Below, in pieces: positions 24,262 through 36,346 of a stretch of DNA of 64,000 nucleotides (position 1 is its first letter; every line of letters starts with the position of its first letter). The stretch is from assembly GCF_042477335.2 (NCBI RefSeq), contig NC_091257.1, positions 44,424,501 through 44,488,500 on the forward strand. Reading direction: 5' to 3'. The notes under the pieces were generated by a model. It made no database searches. It was not told where the DNA came from and worked only from the letters and a program-made list of their open reading frames with translations. This stretch comes from Ovis canadensis (taxonomy: Eukaryota; Chordata; Mammalia; Artiodactyla; Bovidae). The position numbers and the translations under genes were made by a program.

Positions 24262-24998
24262 GATGACTTTCTCCAGCCAAGCCTTGGCTGCCTCTGGTTT
24301 CTAATCCCAGTGACATTTTTGTTCCTATGGAAGGTTGGGAAGGGTCAAGTTGGCTCTTACGATATCATCTGGCATGTAATCTTTTTTAGTATTAAAGAAT
24401 ATTAAGTATAGATACTGAGAATAAAATGTATAATTTGCTTTATAAGAGTTTGGTATATTAAAATTACATTAATCAAGGCATGATTTTTCTTTCACTACAA
24501 ATAATGCACACTGTTTTCAATATAAAGAAGGTATTGTTAATGTGTACTTAAAACCGAATGGCTATAGAAAGCTATAGATGGTTTTCAGGAAGCAAATTCT
24601 ATTTGCTTTGGCTATATATATTATACAATTATATATACATATATAAAATTTCAAATAATGAGTTGAATTGAAGCAATGGTGTGTATTAAAGTTTTGACAA
24701 CATTTGCACAGTAAATGTTTGATAGGCTTATTTAAAGAAATGCTTTACTATCAAATATTATCTTAAAGCAAGACTAAATTTTGGTTATTTGTTAGAATGA
24801 CATAACACACTGATCTTGGTATATTTATTCTGCTTTTAACTAGGAGCAGTGCATGTAACTATCTCCTGTGTAATATTCTTAGTAATCAGAGATCCTGTAA
24901 ACAACTCACAAAGTGTATTGTAAACAATTCTTAGTAGAAAGAAAATGAAAGGAAAGCAAGATTTCATAAAAAATATATATTTCTATGTTTAAAAAAGG
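24262..24998. other. AT-rich unique sequence
   Basis: An AT-rich stretch with a TATATA region near 24610-24650; no repeat or gene recognised. Confidence 0.5.
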
Positions 24999-25011
24999 AT
25001 ATCATCTGAAT

Positions 25012-27013
25012 GTAGAAAACAAACTTATGGTTACCAAGGAGGAAAGAGGGGGAGGGATAAATTGAGAAATTGGAACAGACATACATACAGTACTATATAC
25101 AAAATAGATAACCCATAAGAACCTGCTGTGTAGTACAGGAACTCTACTCAATACCCTCAATGGCCTACATGGGAAAAGAATCTAAAAATGAGTGGATATA
25201 TGTGTATGTATAACACTTTGCTGTACAGCAGAAACTAACACAATATTGTAAATCAACTATACTCCAATCAGTTGAGTTCAGTTGCTCAGTCGTGTCCAAC
25301 TCTTTGTGACTCCATGAACCGGAGCATGCCAGGCCTCCCTGTCCATCACCAACTCCCAGAGTCCACCCAAACCCATGTCCATTGAGTCGGTGATGCCATC
25401 AAACCATCTCATCCTCTGTCGTCCCCTTCTCCTCCTGCCCTCAATCCTTCCCAGCATCAGGGTCTTTTCCAATGAGTCAGTTCTTCACATCAGGTGGCCA
25501 AAGTATTGGAGTTTCAGCTTCAACATCAGTCCTTCCAATGAACACCCAGGGCTGATCTCCTTCAGGATGGACTGGTTGGATCTGCTTACAGTCCAAGGGA
25601 CTCTCAAGAGTCTTCTCCAACATCACAGTTCAAAATCTTCAATTCTTCGGCTTTCTGTATAGTCCAACTCTCACATCCATACATGACCACTGGTAAAACC
25701 ATAGCCTTGACTAGACGGACTTTTGTTGGCAAAGTAATATCTCTACTTTTTAATATGCTGTCTAGGTTGGTCATATCCTTCCTTCCAAGGAGTAAGCGTC
25801 TTTTGATTTCATGGCTGTAGTCACCATCTGCAGTGATTTTGGAGCCCTAAAAAATAAAGTCTGACACTGTTTCCGCTGTTTCCCCATCTATTTGCCATGA
25901 ATGATGGGACCGGATGCCATGATCTTTGTTTTCTGAATGTTGAGCTTTAAGCCAACTTTTTCACTCTCCTCTTTCACTTTCATCAAGAAGCTCTTTAGTT
26001 CTTCTTCACTTTCTGCCATAAGGGTGGTGTCATCTGTGTATCTGAGGTTATTGATATTTCTCCCGGCAATCTTGATTCCAGCTTGTGCTTCCTCCAGCCC
26101 AGCATTTCTCATGATGTACTCTGCATATAAGTTAAATAAGCAGGGTGACAGTATACAGCCTTGATGTACTTCTTTTCCTATTTGGAACCAGTCTGTTGGT
26201 CCATGTCCAGTTCTAACTGTTGCTTTCTGACCTGCATACAGATTTCTCAAGAGGCAAGTCAGGTGATCTGGTATTCTCATCTCTTTAAAAATTTTCCAAA
26301 GTTCAGTTCAGTTCAGTTCAGTCGCTCAGTTGTGTCCGACTCTTTGCGAACCCCTGAATCGCAGCATGCCAAGCCTCCCTGTCCATCACCAACTCCCGGA
26401 GTTCACTCAGACTCACGTCCATCGAGTCTGTGATGCCATCCAGCCATCTCATCCTCTGTTGTCCCCTTCTCCTCCTGCCCCCAATCCCTCCCAGCATCAA
26501 AGTCTTTTCCAATGAGTCAACTCTTCGCATGAGGTGGCCAAAGTACTGGACTTTCAGCTTTAGCATCATTCCTTCCAAAGAAATCCCAGGACTGTTCTCC
26601 TTCAGAATGGACTGGTTGGATCTCCTTGCAATCCAAGGGACTCTCAAGCATCTTCTCCAACACCACAGTTCAAAAGCATCAATTCTTCAGTGCTCAGCCT
26701 TCTTCACAGTCCAACTCTCACATCCATACATGACTACTGGAAAAACCATAGCCTTGACTAGACGGACCTTTGTTGGCAAAGTAATGTCTCTGCTTTTGAA
26801 TATGCTATCTAGGTTGGTCATAACTTTTCTTCCAAGGAATAAGCGCCTTTTAATTTCATGGCTGCAGTCACCATCTGCAGTGATTTTGGAGCCCCCAAAA
26901 TAAAGTCTGACACTGTTTCTACTGTTTCCCCATCTATTTGCCATGAAGTGATGGGACCGGATGCCATGATCTTCTTTTTCTGAATGTTTCCACAGTAAAA
27001 ATGAATAAAAAAT
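25012..27013. mobile_element. Nested unit: L1 3' end, BovB in its tail, second BovB in the first
   Basis: 25012-25266 is a plus-strand L1 3' UTR ending CAACTATACTCCAAT; the rest of its A-rich tail reappears at about 26996-27013. Between them is a minus-strand BovB (25267-26301, 3' end to RT region). It is broken by a second minus-strand BovB (26302-26986) beginning with the GTTCAGTTCAGTTCAG terminal repeat. The 13-bp ATATCATCTGAAT at 24999-25011 and 27014-27026 brackets the whole, marking the original L1 target duplication. Confidence 0.9.
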
Positions 27014-27026
27014 ATATCATCTGAAT

Positions 27027-27464
27027 AAGCAAGGTGTCACTGCAGCAGCCCCTGCATGGAGCTCAGCCCTTCTCAGAACTCTTCTCCCAGCCAGGATCCT
27101 TCAGATCCCACTGGTCCTTCATCACTAGAGCTATTATAGCAGATGGGAATGGCCGATCTTTTGTTGCCCCATTTATTTTTACGTGGGAGAAGAATACTGA
27201 TCCATACCAGACCTCAATCCATTTCTCTACATCTTGTGTAGACCAGGACATTCTATGGCATGTCCTAAAGCATTTCTGTACCCCAAACATCAGCATGGCC
27301 ATAACAATTTATAATAGGAGAAGCCCCAACACTCAGGAACACTGCTTTACCTTTTGTGGTTCTAACAGGGTGAGATAATCACAAACAGCTTTAAAAATGA
27401 TTGGTTAAGCTTAATGCAGGACTGGTTACATGAGTGAGCTTTGAAAGCAGAACCCTGTTACATT
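27027..27464. other. Unique intergenic sequence
   Basis: It contains a 114-codon plus-strand open frame (27034-27378) with no recognised motif; probably chance. Confidence 0.5.
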
Positions 27465-27900
27465 TTTTTTCTAAAATTTTATTGGCGTATAGTTGCTTTA
27501 CAATGTTGTGTTGGTTTCTGCTGTACAGCAAAGTGAATCAGCTACACGTATACATGCCTGTGTGCATGCTAAGTGACTTCAGTCATGTTCGACTCTGTGT
27601 GACCCGATGGATTGCCTCCCGCCAGGCTTCTCTGGCAAGAGAATCCATGGGATTCTCCAGGCAAGAATACTGGAGTGGATTGCCATGTGCTCCTCCAGGG
27701 GATCTTCCTGACTCAGGGATCAAAACTGTGTCTCTTATGTCTAATCTGCAATGGTTGGCAGGTTTTTTACCACTAGCCACTGGGAAGCCCATCCGTCCAT
27801 GTGCGTGTGTGTATACATTTATATATATGTGTATATACATATCTCTTTTTGGATTTCTTTCCCATTTATGTCACTACAGAGCATTGAGTAGAGTTCTCTG
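27465..27900 (-). mobile_element. L1 3' end split by a Bov-tA SINE
   Basis: 27465-27556 (TTGGCGTATAGTTGCTTTAC) and 27792-27900 are antisense L1. A reverse Bov-tA at 27559-27791 separates them. Confidence 0.85.
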
Positions 27901-28240
27901 GGGCTTCCCAGGTGGTTCAGTGGTAAAGAATCTGCCTGAGAATGCAGGAAACGTGGGTTTGATCCCTGGGTTAGGAAAGATTCCCTGGAGTAGGAAATGG
28001 CAACCCACTCCAGTGTTCTTGCCTGGAAAATTCCATGGACAGGAGAGCCTGTTGGGCTGCAGTCCATGGGGTTGAAAAGAGTTGGACATGGCATGAGATG
28101 GCTGGACGGTGTCACCAACTCGATGGACGTGAGTCTGAGGGAACTCTGGGAGTTGGTGATGGACAGGGAGGCCTGGCGTGCTGTGATTCATGGGGTCGCA
28201 AAGAGTGGGACACGACTGAGCGACTGAAGTGAACTGAGCA
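27901..28240 (+). repeat. Bov-tA SINE joined to a BovB 3' end
   Basis: 27901-28092 is a Bov-tA lacking its last bases. At about 28093 it passes directly into a BovB 3' end (GAGATGGCTGGACGGTGTCA to GACACGACTGAGCGACTG). Both share the Bov-A terminal sequence. Confidence 0.85.
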
Positions 28241-28269
28241 GCTGAGCACACCACTGAGCTAGACAGTAG

Positions 28270-28541
28270 AGTCTCATATAATGAGATATCAACTCACCCT
28301 GGTCAGAATGGCCCTTACTAAAAAAATCTACAAACAATGTATGTTGGAGAGAGAGTAGAGAAAAAGGAAACTCCCCTAAACTGTTGTTGGGAGTGTAAAT
28401 TGATACATCCACTGTGGAGAACAGTAGGGGGGTGGTTCTTAAAAAACTAAAAATAGATTACCATATGACTCAGCAGTTCCACTACTGGCATATACCCAGA
28501 GAAAACCGTCATTTCAAAAGACACATGCACCCCTCTCACAT
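28270..28541 (+). mobile_element. Old L1 ORF2 C-terminal fragment
   Basis: Decayed version of the segment seen at 3530 (ATGAGATATCAACTCACCC, TGTGGAGAACAGTAGGGGG). It has lost its 3' UTR. Confidence 0.85.
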
Positions 28542-29940
28542 TTGTTTCTGTATCCCAGCATTTTGCTTAGTGCTTCCTGCTGGCTACTACTTGAGAAGTA
28601 ACTGCTTAATGCTGAATGATCTTGCACGAACTAAAACAACATACACTGTTTTAAGAGAATTTATCTTCTTATTTCAGCCTTTAAGGACCTCGGTAAGTGC
28701 AAGAGGAGTCATTAGAAAAAGCGGAAAGATAAAAAGGGACTAAAATCTGATTCTTACTCAAGAGGAAATTATTACTTAGCAGAAGTCACCCACCATCTCT
28801 GATACAGAAGGAACAGGGAATAATTAATGTAAATTCAAGTTAAAAATAGCCACATGTAATTTATGCATAGATATTTTTCAGCCATCCCTCCTCCAAATAG
28901 CTTCAGGGTTGAATACTTTGGATAAATGATGTCAGGGGATCCATATGTAGGGCAAATAGCATGTGAAAAAATTCACCAGTCCTATCAAGTTCCTGATGTA
29001 CTGTCTTTGAAGTTCCTCAAATGATTCTCTTTAGAGGAGAATATCCATTTTTCAAGGGCTTCACTTGGGCTGGTTAGCCACTCTTGCCGTTCACAGCTGT
29101 AGGTCACCTCCCTGTGGTCAGTGAAACCAGCCTCAATCTAACCCTTTATTAAATCTTCAGATAAGGAGACTGAACCAGGGGCCTCTAAGGGCCTTTTGGC
29201 CCCTCATTCTGGGATGACATGTAATCATCAGAGTAGATCTGGAAGCAGTGAGCTTCTCTCTCTGCACGTTTCCCCCCTTATTCCTCTGAATTACAGCTGT
29301 GAGGGCAGGTGTGAGGTTAATTTTCTAAATCCCTTAAATGGCTCAATTTTGGAAGCTCCTGTCCTCCCTAGTCCTCCCCTTGAGAGCCAGCGTGGAGACG
29401 CCACGCTGCTCCAGGGGATGCCGAGTGGAGTCAGGTCCCCGCTTTGTTTCTTCTCTGGATGTGAGGCCCCCACTCCCCATGCTGAGAAGTGCCCTCCTCT
29501 GCCCTAGGGCTTCCGCTGCCACCCTCCACTGCCTCCTTCTACTGTTTCTCTCCTTCTGATACTTTTTAAAAAAATGAAACAGCAAGACTACAAGCTAAGA
29601 ACAAGCCCTTCTTTCCGCAGTCTAGCACAAGCAGTTTAAAATGCTATTTTTTTTTTTTAACTGAAATCATTTTAGAAAAAGTCATTACACGACGTCCGGA
29701 ATAGATAAATCAGGAAAGATTAGGAGATTCTGTCTTGGCTTTTGAGCTCACAGAACCCTGTTATATTTTAGAATAATTTGAAAACCAATTGCTTAGGATA
29801 CTGAAGAAAGAGAAATTACTGGGGAAAAAAAAAATCAGTAAAAACACTCTGCCTGTTCCCTTAGCTGTTACAAATGTATGGTATAAGGAAATAAGACCAA
29901 CTGGGGCTTTTTGTTTTTTTCTTTTAAACCATTAACTTGC
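28542..29940. other. Unique intergenic sequence
   Basis: About 1.4 kb without a recognised repeat. 29340-29540 is relatively GC-rich and gives short open frames on both strands, but no motif or homology is recognised. Confidence 0.5.
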
Positions 29941-29944
29941 ACAC

Positions 29945-30100
29945 TTTATTTTTTATTGTGTGTGTGTGTGTGTGTGTGCTTATTTATTTACTGGCTGCAC
30001 CACTCAGCTTGTGGGATCTTAGTTCCTTGGCCAGGGACCCAGGCCCAGAGCAGTGAGAGTCCATGTCTTAACCACTGGACCACCAGGGAATTTCCTTGGG
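29945..30100 (-). repeat. CHR-type SINE with (TG)n
   Basis: Reverse SINE (GTGGGATCTTAGTTCCTTGG to CACTGGACCACCAGGGAATT). Its tail side carries a TG microsatellite at 29957-29978. Confidence 0.88.
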
Positions 30101-30423
30101 CCCACTTATGAGAGAGCTTTCTTTGGGTTCTTTCATTTTCCCCATTCATAGTGATGGAGGCATTATGACCTGGGTGAACCAAATTAAAAAAAAAATTGGA
30201 GTAGGAAGTCAAAGACAGTGAGTCATACAGAGCTATCTCTTTATCAGGATCAGATCCAACAAAAAGAATGATGAACAGGAAATGGCCAATATCACATGAG
30301 GTTAGAGTTAAAGAAACAAGTTCTACGTAAGTATAGAAAGAATAGAATCAACTTCATGGGCTTGTAACGAAGCCAGAGAGCGTGCCTAGCAGACTCCTTC
30401 AGTCTCTTAGTTGCGCTTTATCT

Positions 30424-30565
30424 AGGCCTAGGAAATGGCACCCCACTCCACTATTCTTGCCTGGAGAATCCAAGGGACGGGGGAGCCTGGTGGGCTGCCG
30501 TCTATGGGGTGGCACAGAGTCGGACACGACTGAACAACTTAGCAGCAGCAGAAGCAGCAGCAGCC
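30424..30565 (+). repeat. BOV-A2 SINE fragment with (AGC)n tail
   Basis: The terminal monomer GGGCTGCCGTCTATGGGGTG is followed by a tail of interrupted AGCAGCAG triplets, the usual BOV-A2 end. Confidence 0.9.
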
Positions 30566-31050
30566 TCCCTTAGTTTAACGGTCATGTCTTTGTCCAGGCT
30601 TATGCCCCGGGAAAATTCAAAATAATGATTTAGGATGGGGATGCCGGTTCCTCTGTCGCCTGCCTCTACGCTGCAACCCAGCATCTGTGCAGGTGGGGTC
30701 AGTGTCCCTGTGTTTAGCAGGGGAATCATGCCTCCCTTGAGCCCTACTCATCTTTCCTACAAGCTTTTCCTCTATTGATTTGACGTAGAGAGTTTGGCTT
30801 TTCCAACTACATCCACCTGTTAAAAACTGTCAGATTGTGATCCTCCTCCTTTGGGAAGAAGGAAGAGGAGCATTTCAGCCTGAACAAGAGGGACCCAGGC
30901 CCATTTGCCTCCACTAGTCCATCTGCAGGTATTTTTCAAGCAGTAACTTTTATAACAGAGCATCGGAGTTGAGTCTCTATAAATGTCCATTGGTAATCAC
31001 ACCAGTGTATTAACAAGGCCACATAGCAGGGCTGGTAGGACACACGAACA
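30566..31050. other. Unique intergenic sequence
   Basis: No recognised element. Confidence 0.5.
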
Positions 31051-31240
31051 GAAATAAGAGAACCTGGTTCTAAAAGGAGAGGGTGAGATGTATGGAAAGA
31101 GTAACATGGAAACTTACATTACCATATGTAAACTAGATAGCTAATGTGAATTTACTGTATGGCTCAGGAACCTCAAACAGGGGCTCTGTATCAATCTAGA
31201 GGGGTGGGATGGGGCAGGAGATTAAAAAAAAAAAAGTTGT
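31051..31240 (+). mobile_element. Probable L1 3' UTR fragment
   Basis: The GAGGGTGAGATGTATGGAAA ... GGAACCTCAAACAGGGGCTC segment matches my memory of artiodactyl L1 3' sequence and ends in a poly-A run. Confidence 0.6.
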
Positions 31241-31551
31241 ATCTGTATTCTAAAGTTAATGGAAGGGGAAGGGGAAAGGAGGATAAATAGTTTAATTTAG
31301 CCAAAAATTTTTACTTTAGAAGAATTGGTTGATTTAAGTCCTACAACCATTTCTAAGCACTACCTTCCAAATTAACCAGTTGTTTGAATGAAATGGCAAA
31401 TTTTCTTTCTTACCCTCAAGCCAGGCTCACATGGCTACCACCTAAAATCAATGATTAAAGAATGCTTAGCAGTAAATAATAAAAAGCAGAAACTGTCAGG
31501 TTGGTGACACTTCCGGTCACTCTCAATGAACACCAGTCTTATAGACCACTG

Positions 31552-31767
31552 AAAGTGAAAGTGAAATTTAGTCGAAAGTCGGTCGAACTCTTTGAGATCC
31601 CGTGGACTGTAGCCTGCCCTGCTCCTCTGTCAATGGAATTCTCCAGGCAAGAGTACTGGAGTGGGCTGCCATTTCCTTCTCTAGGGATCTTCTCAACCCA
31701 GGGATTGAACCTGAGTTTCCTGCATTGCAGGCAGATTCTTTACCAATTGAGCCACTTGGGAAGGCAT
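31552..31767 (-). repeat. Bov-tA SINE (Bov-tA3-like)
   Basis: Reverse element with the TGAAAGTGAAAGTGAAA tail and the head at CAATTGAGCCACTTGGGAAG. Confidence 0.92.
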
Positions 31768-31802
31768 ACAAACTTTTAGGTGACAAAATGAGTTTCAATT
31801 TA

Positions 31803-32228
31803 TTAATCAGAAAACTCAGTCCTGTGAACAGTCAAAACTTCTGCTGGTTTTGCCATTGGACTTTTCTTCCCCGGTGGGGTCACCATGATGGAGAACACAG
31901 GATCAGACCGGAGGGCTGTGGTTTGTGGCCCCTCTCCTGCCACTCCAGTCTCCTTGCTCTTAGAGGTTTCTTCTCCCTCCTCAGCGTCTGGCCCTGGGTT
32001 TAGGGGCAGAGGACTGGAGTTCACAGCACTGTTTTGTTTAAAGAAAGCCTCCAAGATGCTCCCACTCTCACGACTCTTTTGTAAGTGGGCTAAGAGAATG
32101 GGAAAGTTCCTAGACATTTTCTTTGTGAGATCTGCACACCTGTACTCTGCAACACCAGCATCAGCTTCTGGCAAAGCCCTTTCCCTTTCTGAGTCATTCA
32201 GAGCATTCTTTGCAAGACTAACTCATTC
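31803..32228 (-). other. Unidentified open reading frame, possible exon or retrocopy
   Basis: On the minus strand a frame is open for about 140 codons, from a TGA near 32228 to a TAA at 31805-31803, without an ATG until an internal one near KKMSRNFPILL. The translation looks protein-like: a basic/hydrophobic first half (LTKKMSRNFPILLAHLQKSR), an acidic middle (DAEEGEETSKSKE) and a polar end. The stop codon overlaps AATAAA (31804-31799). I do not recognise the protein. It could be a terminal exon, a fragment of a processed pseudogene, or chance. Confidence 0.3.
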
Positions 32229-32230
32229 TT

Positions 32231-32943
32231 TTTCTTTTTAAATTGAAGTATAGTAGACAGCAAGGAGGTCAAACCAGTCAATCGTAAAGGAAATCAACCC
32301 TGAATACTTATTGGAAGGACTGATGCTAAAGCTGAAGCTCCAATACTTTGGCCACCTGATGCGAAGAGCTGACTCATTGCAAACGACTCTGATGCTGGGA
32401 AAGATTGAAGGCAGGAGAGGGGGACAACAGAGGATGAGATGTTTGGACGGCATCAGTGACTCAATGGACATGAGTTTTAGCAAACTCCAGGAGATAGTGA
32501 AGGACAGGGAAACCTGGCATGCTGCAGTCCATGGGGCCTCAGAGAGTCGGACACAATGTAGTGACTGAACAACAGCAATAGTTGATCTACAAAATTTTGT
32601 TAGTTTCAGGTGTTTGGAGTGATTTTGTTTTATATATACATATTTTTTCCAGATTATTTTCCATTAGAGACAGTTACAAGATACTGAGTATAGTTTCCTG
32701 GGTCATATAGTAAATTCGTAGTTGCTTATCTTTTATTTATTTGTTTATTGGCTGTGCTGCATAGCATGTAGGATCTTGGTTCTGCACTGGGGACCAAACC
32801 CATGCCTGATGAAGTAGAAGCTGGGGGTCTTAACCACTGGACCACCAGGGAAGTCCCTATCTAATTTATATATAGTAGTTTGTGTCTCTTAATCCCATAC
32901 TCCTAATTATCCCTCCCCGCTCAGTTTCCCCTTTGTTTTCTGT
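32231..32943 (-). mobile_element. L1 3' end with nested BovB and CHR SINE, 17-bp target duplication
   Basis: A minus-strand L1 3' end (poly-T side at 32231) is interrupted by a plus-strand BovB 3' piece at about 32256-32578 and by a reverse CHR SINE at about 32731-32858. AAGACTAACTCATTCTT occurs at 32214-32230 and 32944-32960 and marks the original L1 target site. Confidence 0.93.
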
Positions 32944-33240
32944 AAGACTAACTCATTCTTAAGAGAGTAAAGGCTGAAGTTTATAGATGAATCTGGCCTG
33001 GCCTCCCTAAGGTCTCTGAACTCTGAACCACATGTAGCTGTGACATTATTTAGCAAGAGGCATCCCTCCTGTGTGCTTCCACATAGAGATGAGCCACTCC
33101 TGATTATTCCATGGCATGGTTTCCTCCATTGGTCAGAATTTATCTTTCAAAGATGCTCGCTCTGTTCACAACTTTACAGTCTTGGAGAGGCATGCTGGCT
33201 GTACCACTTAATCTATTAACTATCCCCAGGGTCTTCTGAG

Positions 33241-33462
33241 GATCCCTGGTGGCTCAGCCTGTAAAGAATCTGCCTGCAATGTGGGAGACCGGGTTTGATC
33301 CTTGGGTCGGGAAGATTCCCCGGAGAAGGAAATGGCAACCCACTCCAGTATTCTTGCCTGGAGAATCCCATGGACAGAAGAGCTTGGTGGGCTACAGTCC
33401 ACAGGGTTGCACAAGGGTTGGACACAACTGAGTGACATATATATATATATATATATATATAT
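33241..33462 (+). repeat. Bov-tA SINE with (AT)n tail
   Basis: Complete SINE from GATCCCTGGTGGCTCAGCC to GGACACAACTGAGTGAC, followed by a perfect (AT)13 at 33437-33462. Confidence 0.94.
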
Positions 33463-34385
33463 GGACTTCTGAGGCTCCGAGGCTTCAGTTCAGCATGAAA
33501 TCTATACTATTCTTTCTATTTAGTTTTTCTGCATGAATTAACCTAAACTCAACCATTCTTGTGGTGGGAGAGTTTCATATACAGACGTCAGAGTCTTATA
33601 TCTTGTCTACTTGCACGGTTAGTGTCTCAAATATATGTATCAGGAGAACCAAGGGTGACAGCCTGGCATGCCAGGAGCAGGATCTGCTCCTCTTGGACCA
33701 CAGCAGTTTTACAAGTAAAGTGCTTGGAGCATCTTCCACAGAAGCAAATGCTGGGGCTACCGGACTTGGGGCTCTGTGGACTGGTTAGGAGTTCTACAAC
33801 CTGAAGCAAGAATGGGAATTTTCTATTCACAACAATTTTCAACAACTCAGAACCTTTTCATACTGGAGCTGGTGACACTTGGAAGGAGGGAGTCAGACAG
33901 AACCATCACCCTGTTTCTGTCTTGGCCAAAAGCAGAGGGTATGAACAGGGAGATGGCAGAAGGGCCATGAAAGGATTTTGTCAACAGATCCATACATTGA
34001 AACAATTGGGAGTGACTTTATCAAAGCAAGCAGATAGCAGATAATCATACTGGGTGAGTAATCTCATTGAGAATGTGGTGACTTAATCTACCAAGGGTTT
34101 CTGAAATCCTGAATTCCTAGGGCAGGATCTGTGTTACAGGCTTCAGAGGACAGAGGCAGAAAAAACTCTGAGTCATACTATGGCATTTTTATAATTATTC
34201 CAAAGGTTATTCTCAAATGAAACAAGAAGTCATTGTTATTAACGGTATTCCTAAAATCAGAGAGATTCTAAGTCATGAGAGATGCCATCATCTGACAGCT
34301 AGTGTCCCCAAAGATAAAGTTAAGGACACTTCCTGTGTGTGAAAGGATTCCCACCTTTTAATTAACACATGCATCACCTCACATA
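33463..34385. other. Unique intergenic sequence
   Basis: No recognised element. Confidence 0.5.
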
Positions 34386-34389
34386 TTTA

Positions 34390-34720
34390 TCTCTCTTTTT
34401 TTTTGGTGAGAATGTTTACATTTTACTCTCTTAGCAAATTCTAATCACTATACAACACAGCATTATCAACATTGTCACCAAGGTTTTTGTCTTATAATGG
34501 AAAACTTGTACCCTTTTACCAAGCTCTTCTAATTCTCCCAACCCCCAGCCCTGGCAACTGCTCTTCTACCTTCTGTTTCTATGAGACTGATTTTATTTTT
34601 TTAGACTCCACATGTAAGTGATATCATGCAGGACTCTTCTGTGTCTTGCTTATTTAGCATAGTGTTCTCCAGGTCCATCCATGTCATTGCACATGGCAGG
34701 ATTAAGTTTTTTATTCAATT
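34390..34720 (-). mobile_element. Ancient L1 3' fragment
   Basis: Antisense L1 3' sequence: CACATGTAAGTGATATCATG, then CCAGGTCCATCCATGTCATT. Confidence 0.75.
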
Positions 34721-35148
34721 AAAACAAATGACTAAGGTACCGCTGAAAAATTCAAGATGTTAATGTAGTAGTAAGTTCAGCTTTATATCTTCCAGGTACA
34801 TCTACCTGGAGTCTTATGCACAAAGAATAAACATTCAGAGAAATATTTCCAAGTTCTGTAGAACTGAGTTCTGTAAATAAGACTGTAAACCGACAGCACC
34901 CTACCCTTGGTTCTTGTTGTCTCCACTTCTCTTTTCCCAAAAAACTCTCTCCCTCGACTTTGTAAATGGAGTATAAATCTCACTCTTTCTTGGGCCTCCC
35001 TGGGCTCTCCTTATCATGTTAGCCCTGATCTATTTTATCTGTGAATTGTAGTTAAATCAATCTGGGCTTTGTCTCAGCAGAAAAGGCACCTGTTCCTAAA
35101 CTGACAGCTGTGATTGACATTGTGATTGGTCAGATGAGTTGGCTGGAT

Positions 35149-35357
35149 GTTCCCTGGTGGCTCAGAGGTTAAAGCGTCTGCCTGGAATGCGGGAGACCTG
35201 GGTTCGATCCCTGGGTTAGGAAGATCCCCTGGAAAAGGAAGTTGCAATGCACTCCAGTACTCTTGCCTGGAGAATCCCATGGAGGGAGGAACCTGGTAGG
35301 CTAGAGTCCATGGGGCTGCAAAGAGTCGGACACGATTGAGCAACTTCTTTCTTTTCA
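35149..35357 (+). repeat. Bov-tA SINE
   Basis: Complete plus-strand element with GGTTCGATCCCTGGGTTAGG and a terminal GACACGATTGAGCAACTTC. Flanks 34721-35148 and 35358-35573 show nothing recognisable. Confidence 0.93.
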
Positions 35358-35573
35358 CTTAATGTGCTTTGGGCTTATAGTGTGGGTGCGTGTTAAGGCA
35401 ACATGTCATCATAAAGGCAGCCACAAGTGGATTTGTCCCTTTGCAAATTCATAGGTACACCTGCCAAGGTGTATACAAGGTTGAATGTAGAGCTTAAGAG
35501 GAACAAAGAAACGTAGTTAAGAAAAAAGGGAAGAAGAGGAGATTTTTAAAATTAATCCAAAAGAAATCAACAC

Positions 35574-36316
35574 AGGGGAGAAAAAGAACCCTCCTACACT
35601 GTTGGTGGGAATGTAAATTGGTGCAGCCACTATAGAGAACACTGTGGAGGTTCCTTAAAAACTAAAAATAGAGCTACCATATTATTATGTAATCCTACTC
35701 CTGGGCATATATCTGGACAAAATTATAATTCAAAAAGATACACGTACCCCAGTGTTTATTGCAGCATTATTCACAATAACCAAGACATGAAAGCAACCTA
35801 AATGCCCATCAACAGAAGGATGGATAAAGAAGATGTGGTATGTATATATAATGGAATACTACTCAGCCACAAAAAGAATGAAATAATGCATTTGCAGCAA
35901 CATGGATAGACCTAGAGATGATCATGATAACTGAATTAAGTCAGAAAGAGAAAGACAAATACCATACCATATCACATGTGGAATATACACAAATGACACA
36001 GTTAAACTTATATGCAAAACTGAAATGCACCCATGGACACAGAAAACGAACTTATGATTACCAAAGGGGACAGGGGGTAGGAAAAATTAGGAGTTTGGGA
36101 TGAACAGATTATATTGTATTATATATAAAATAGACAACCAGCAAAGACCTACAGTATAACACAGGGAATTATACTCAATATTATGTAATAACCTACAAGG
36201 GAAAAGAATTTGAAAAAGAATACACAGACGCACATATATATCTGTAATACTTTGCTGTATACCTGAAACTAACACAAGATTACAAATCAATTATAATTCA
36301 AAAAAAAAAACAACAA
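35574..36316 (+). mobile_element. L1 3' end
   Basis: The ORF2 C-terminal region is degraded by stops (CTACACTGTTGGTGGGAATG). It is followed by the 3' UTR ending AACACAAGATTACAAATC and an A-rich tail. Confidence 0.92.
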
Positions 36317-36346
36317 CAGAAATGTAAGATTTAAACGACAAATCAC

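Noticed and set aside
23216..24304. 362-codon reverse transcriptase frame as an active L1
   Set aside because: It is only the inverted middle of ORF2 in a 5'-inverted copy without ORF1, endonuclease or promoter.
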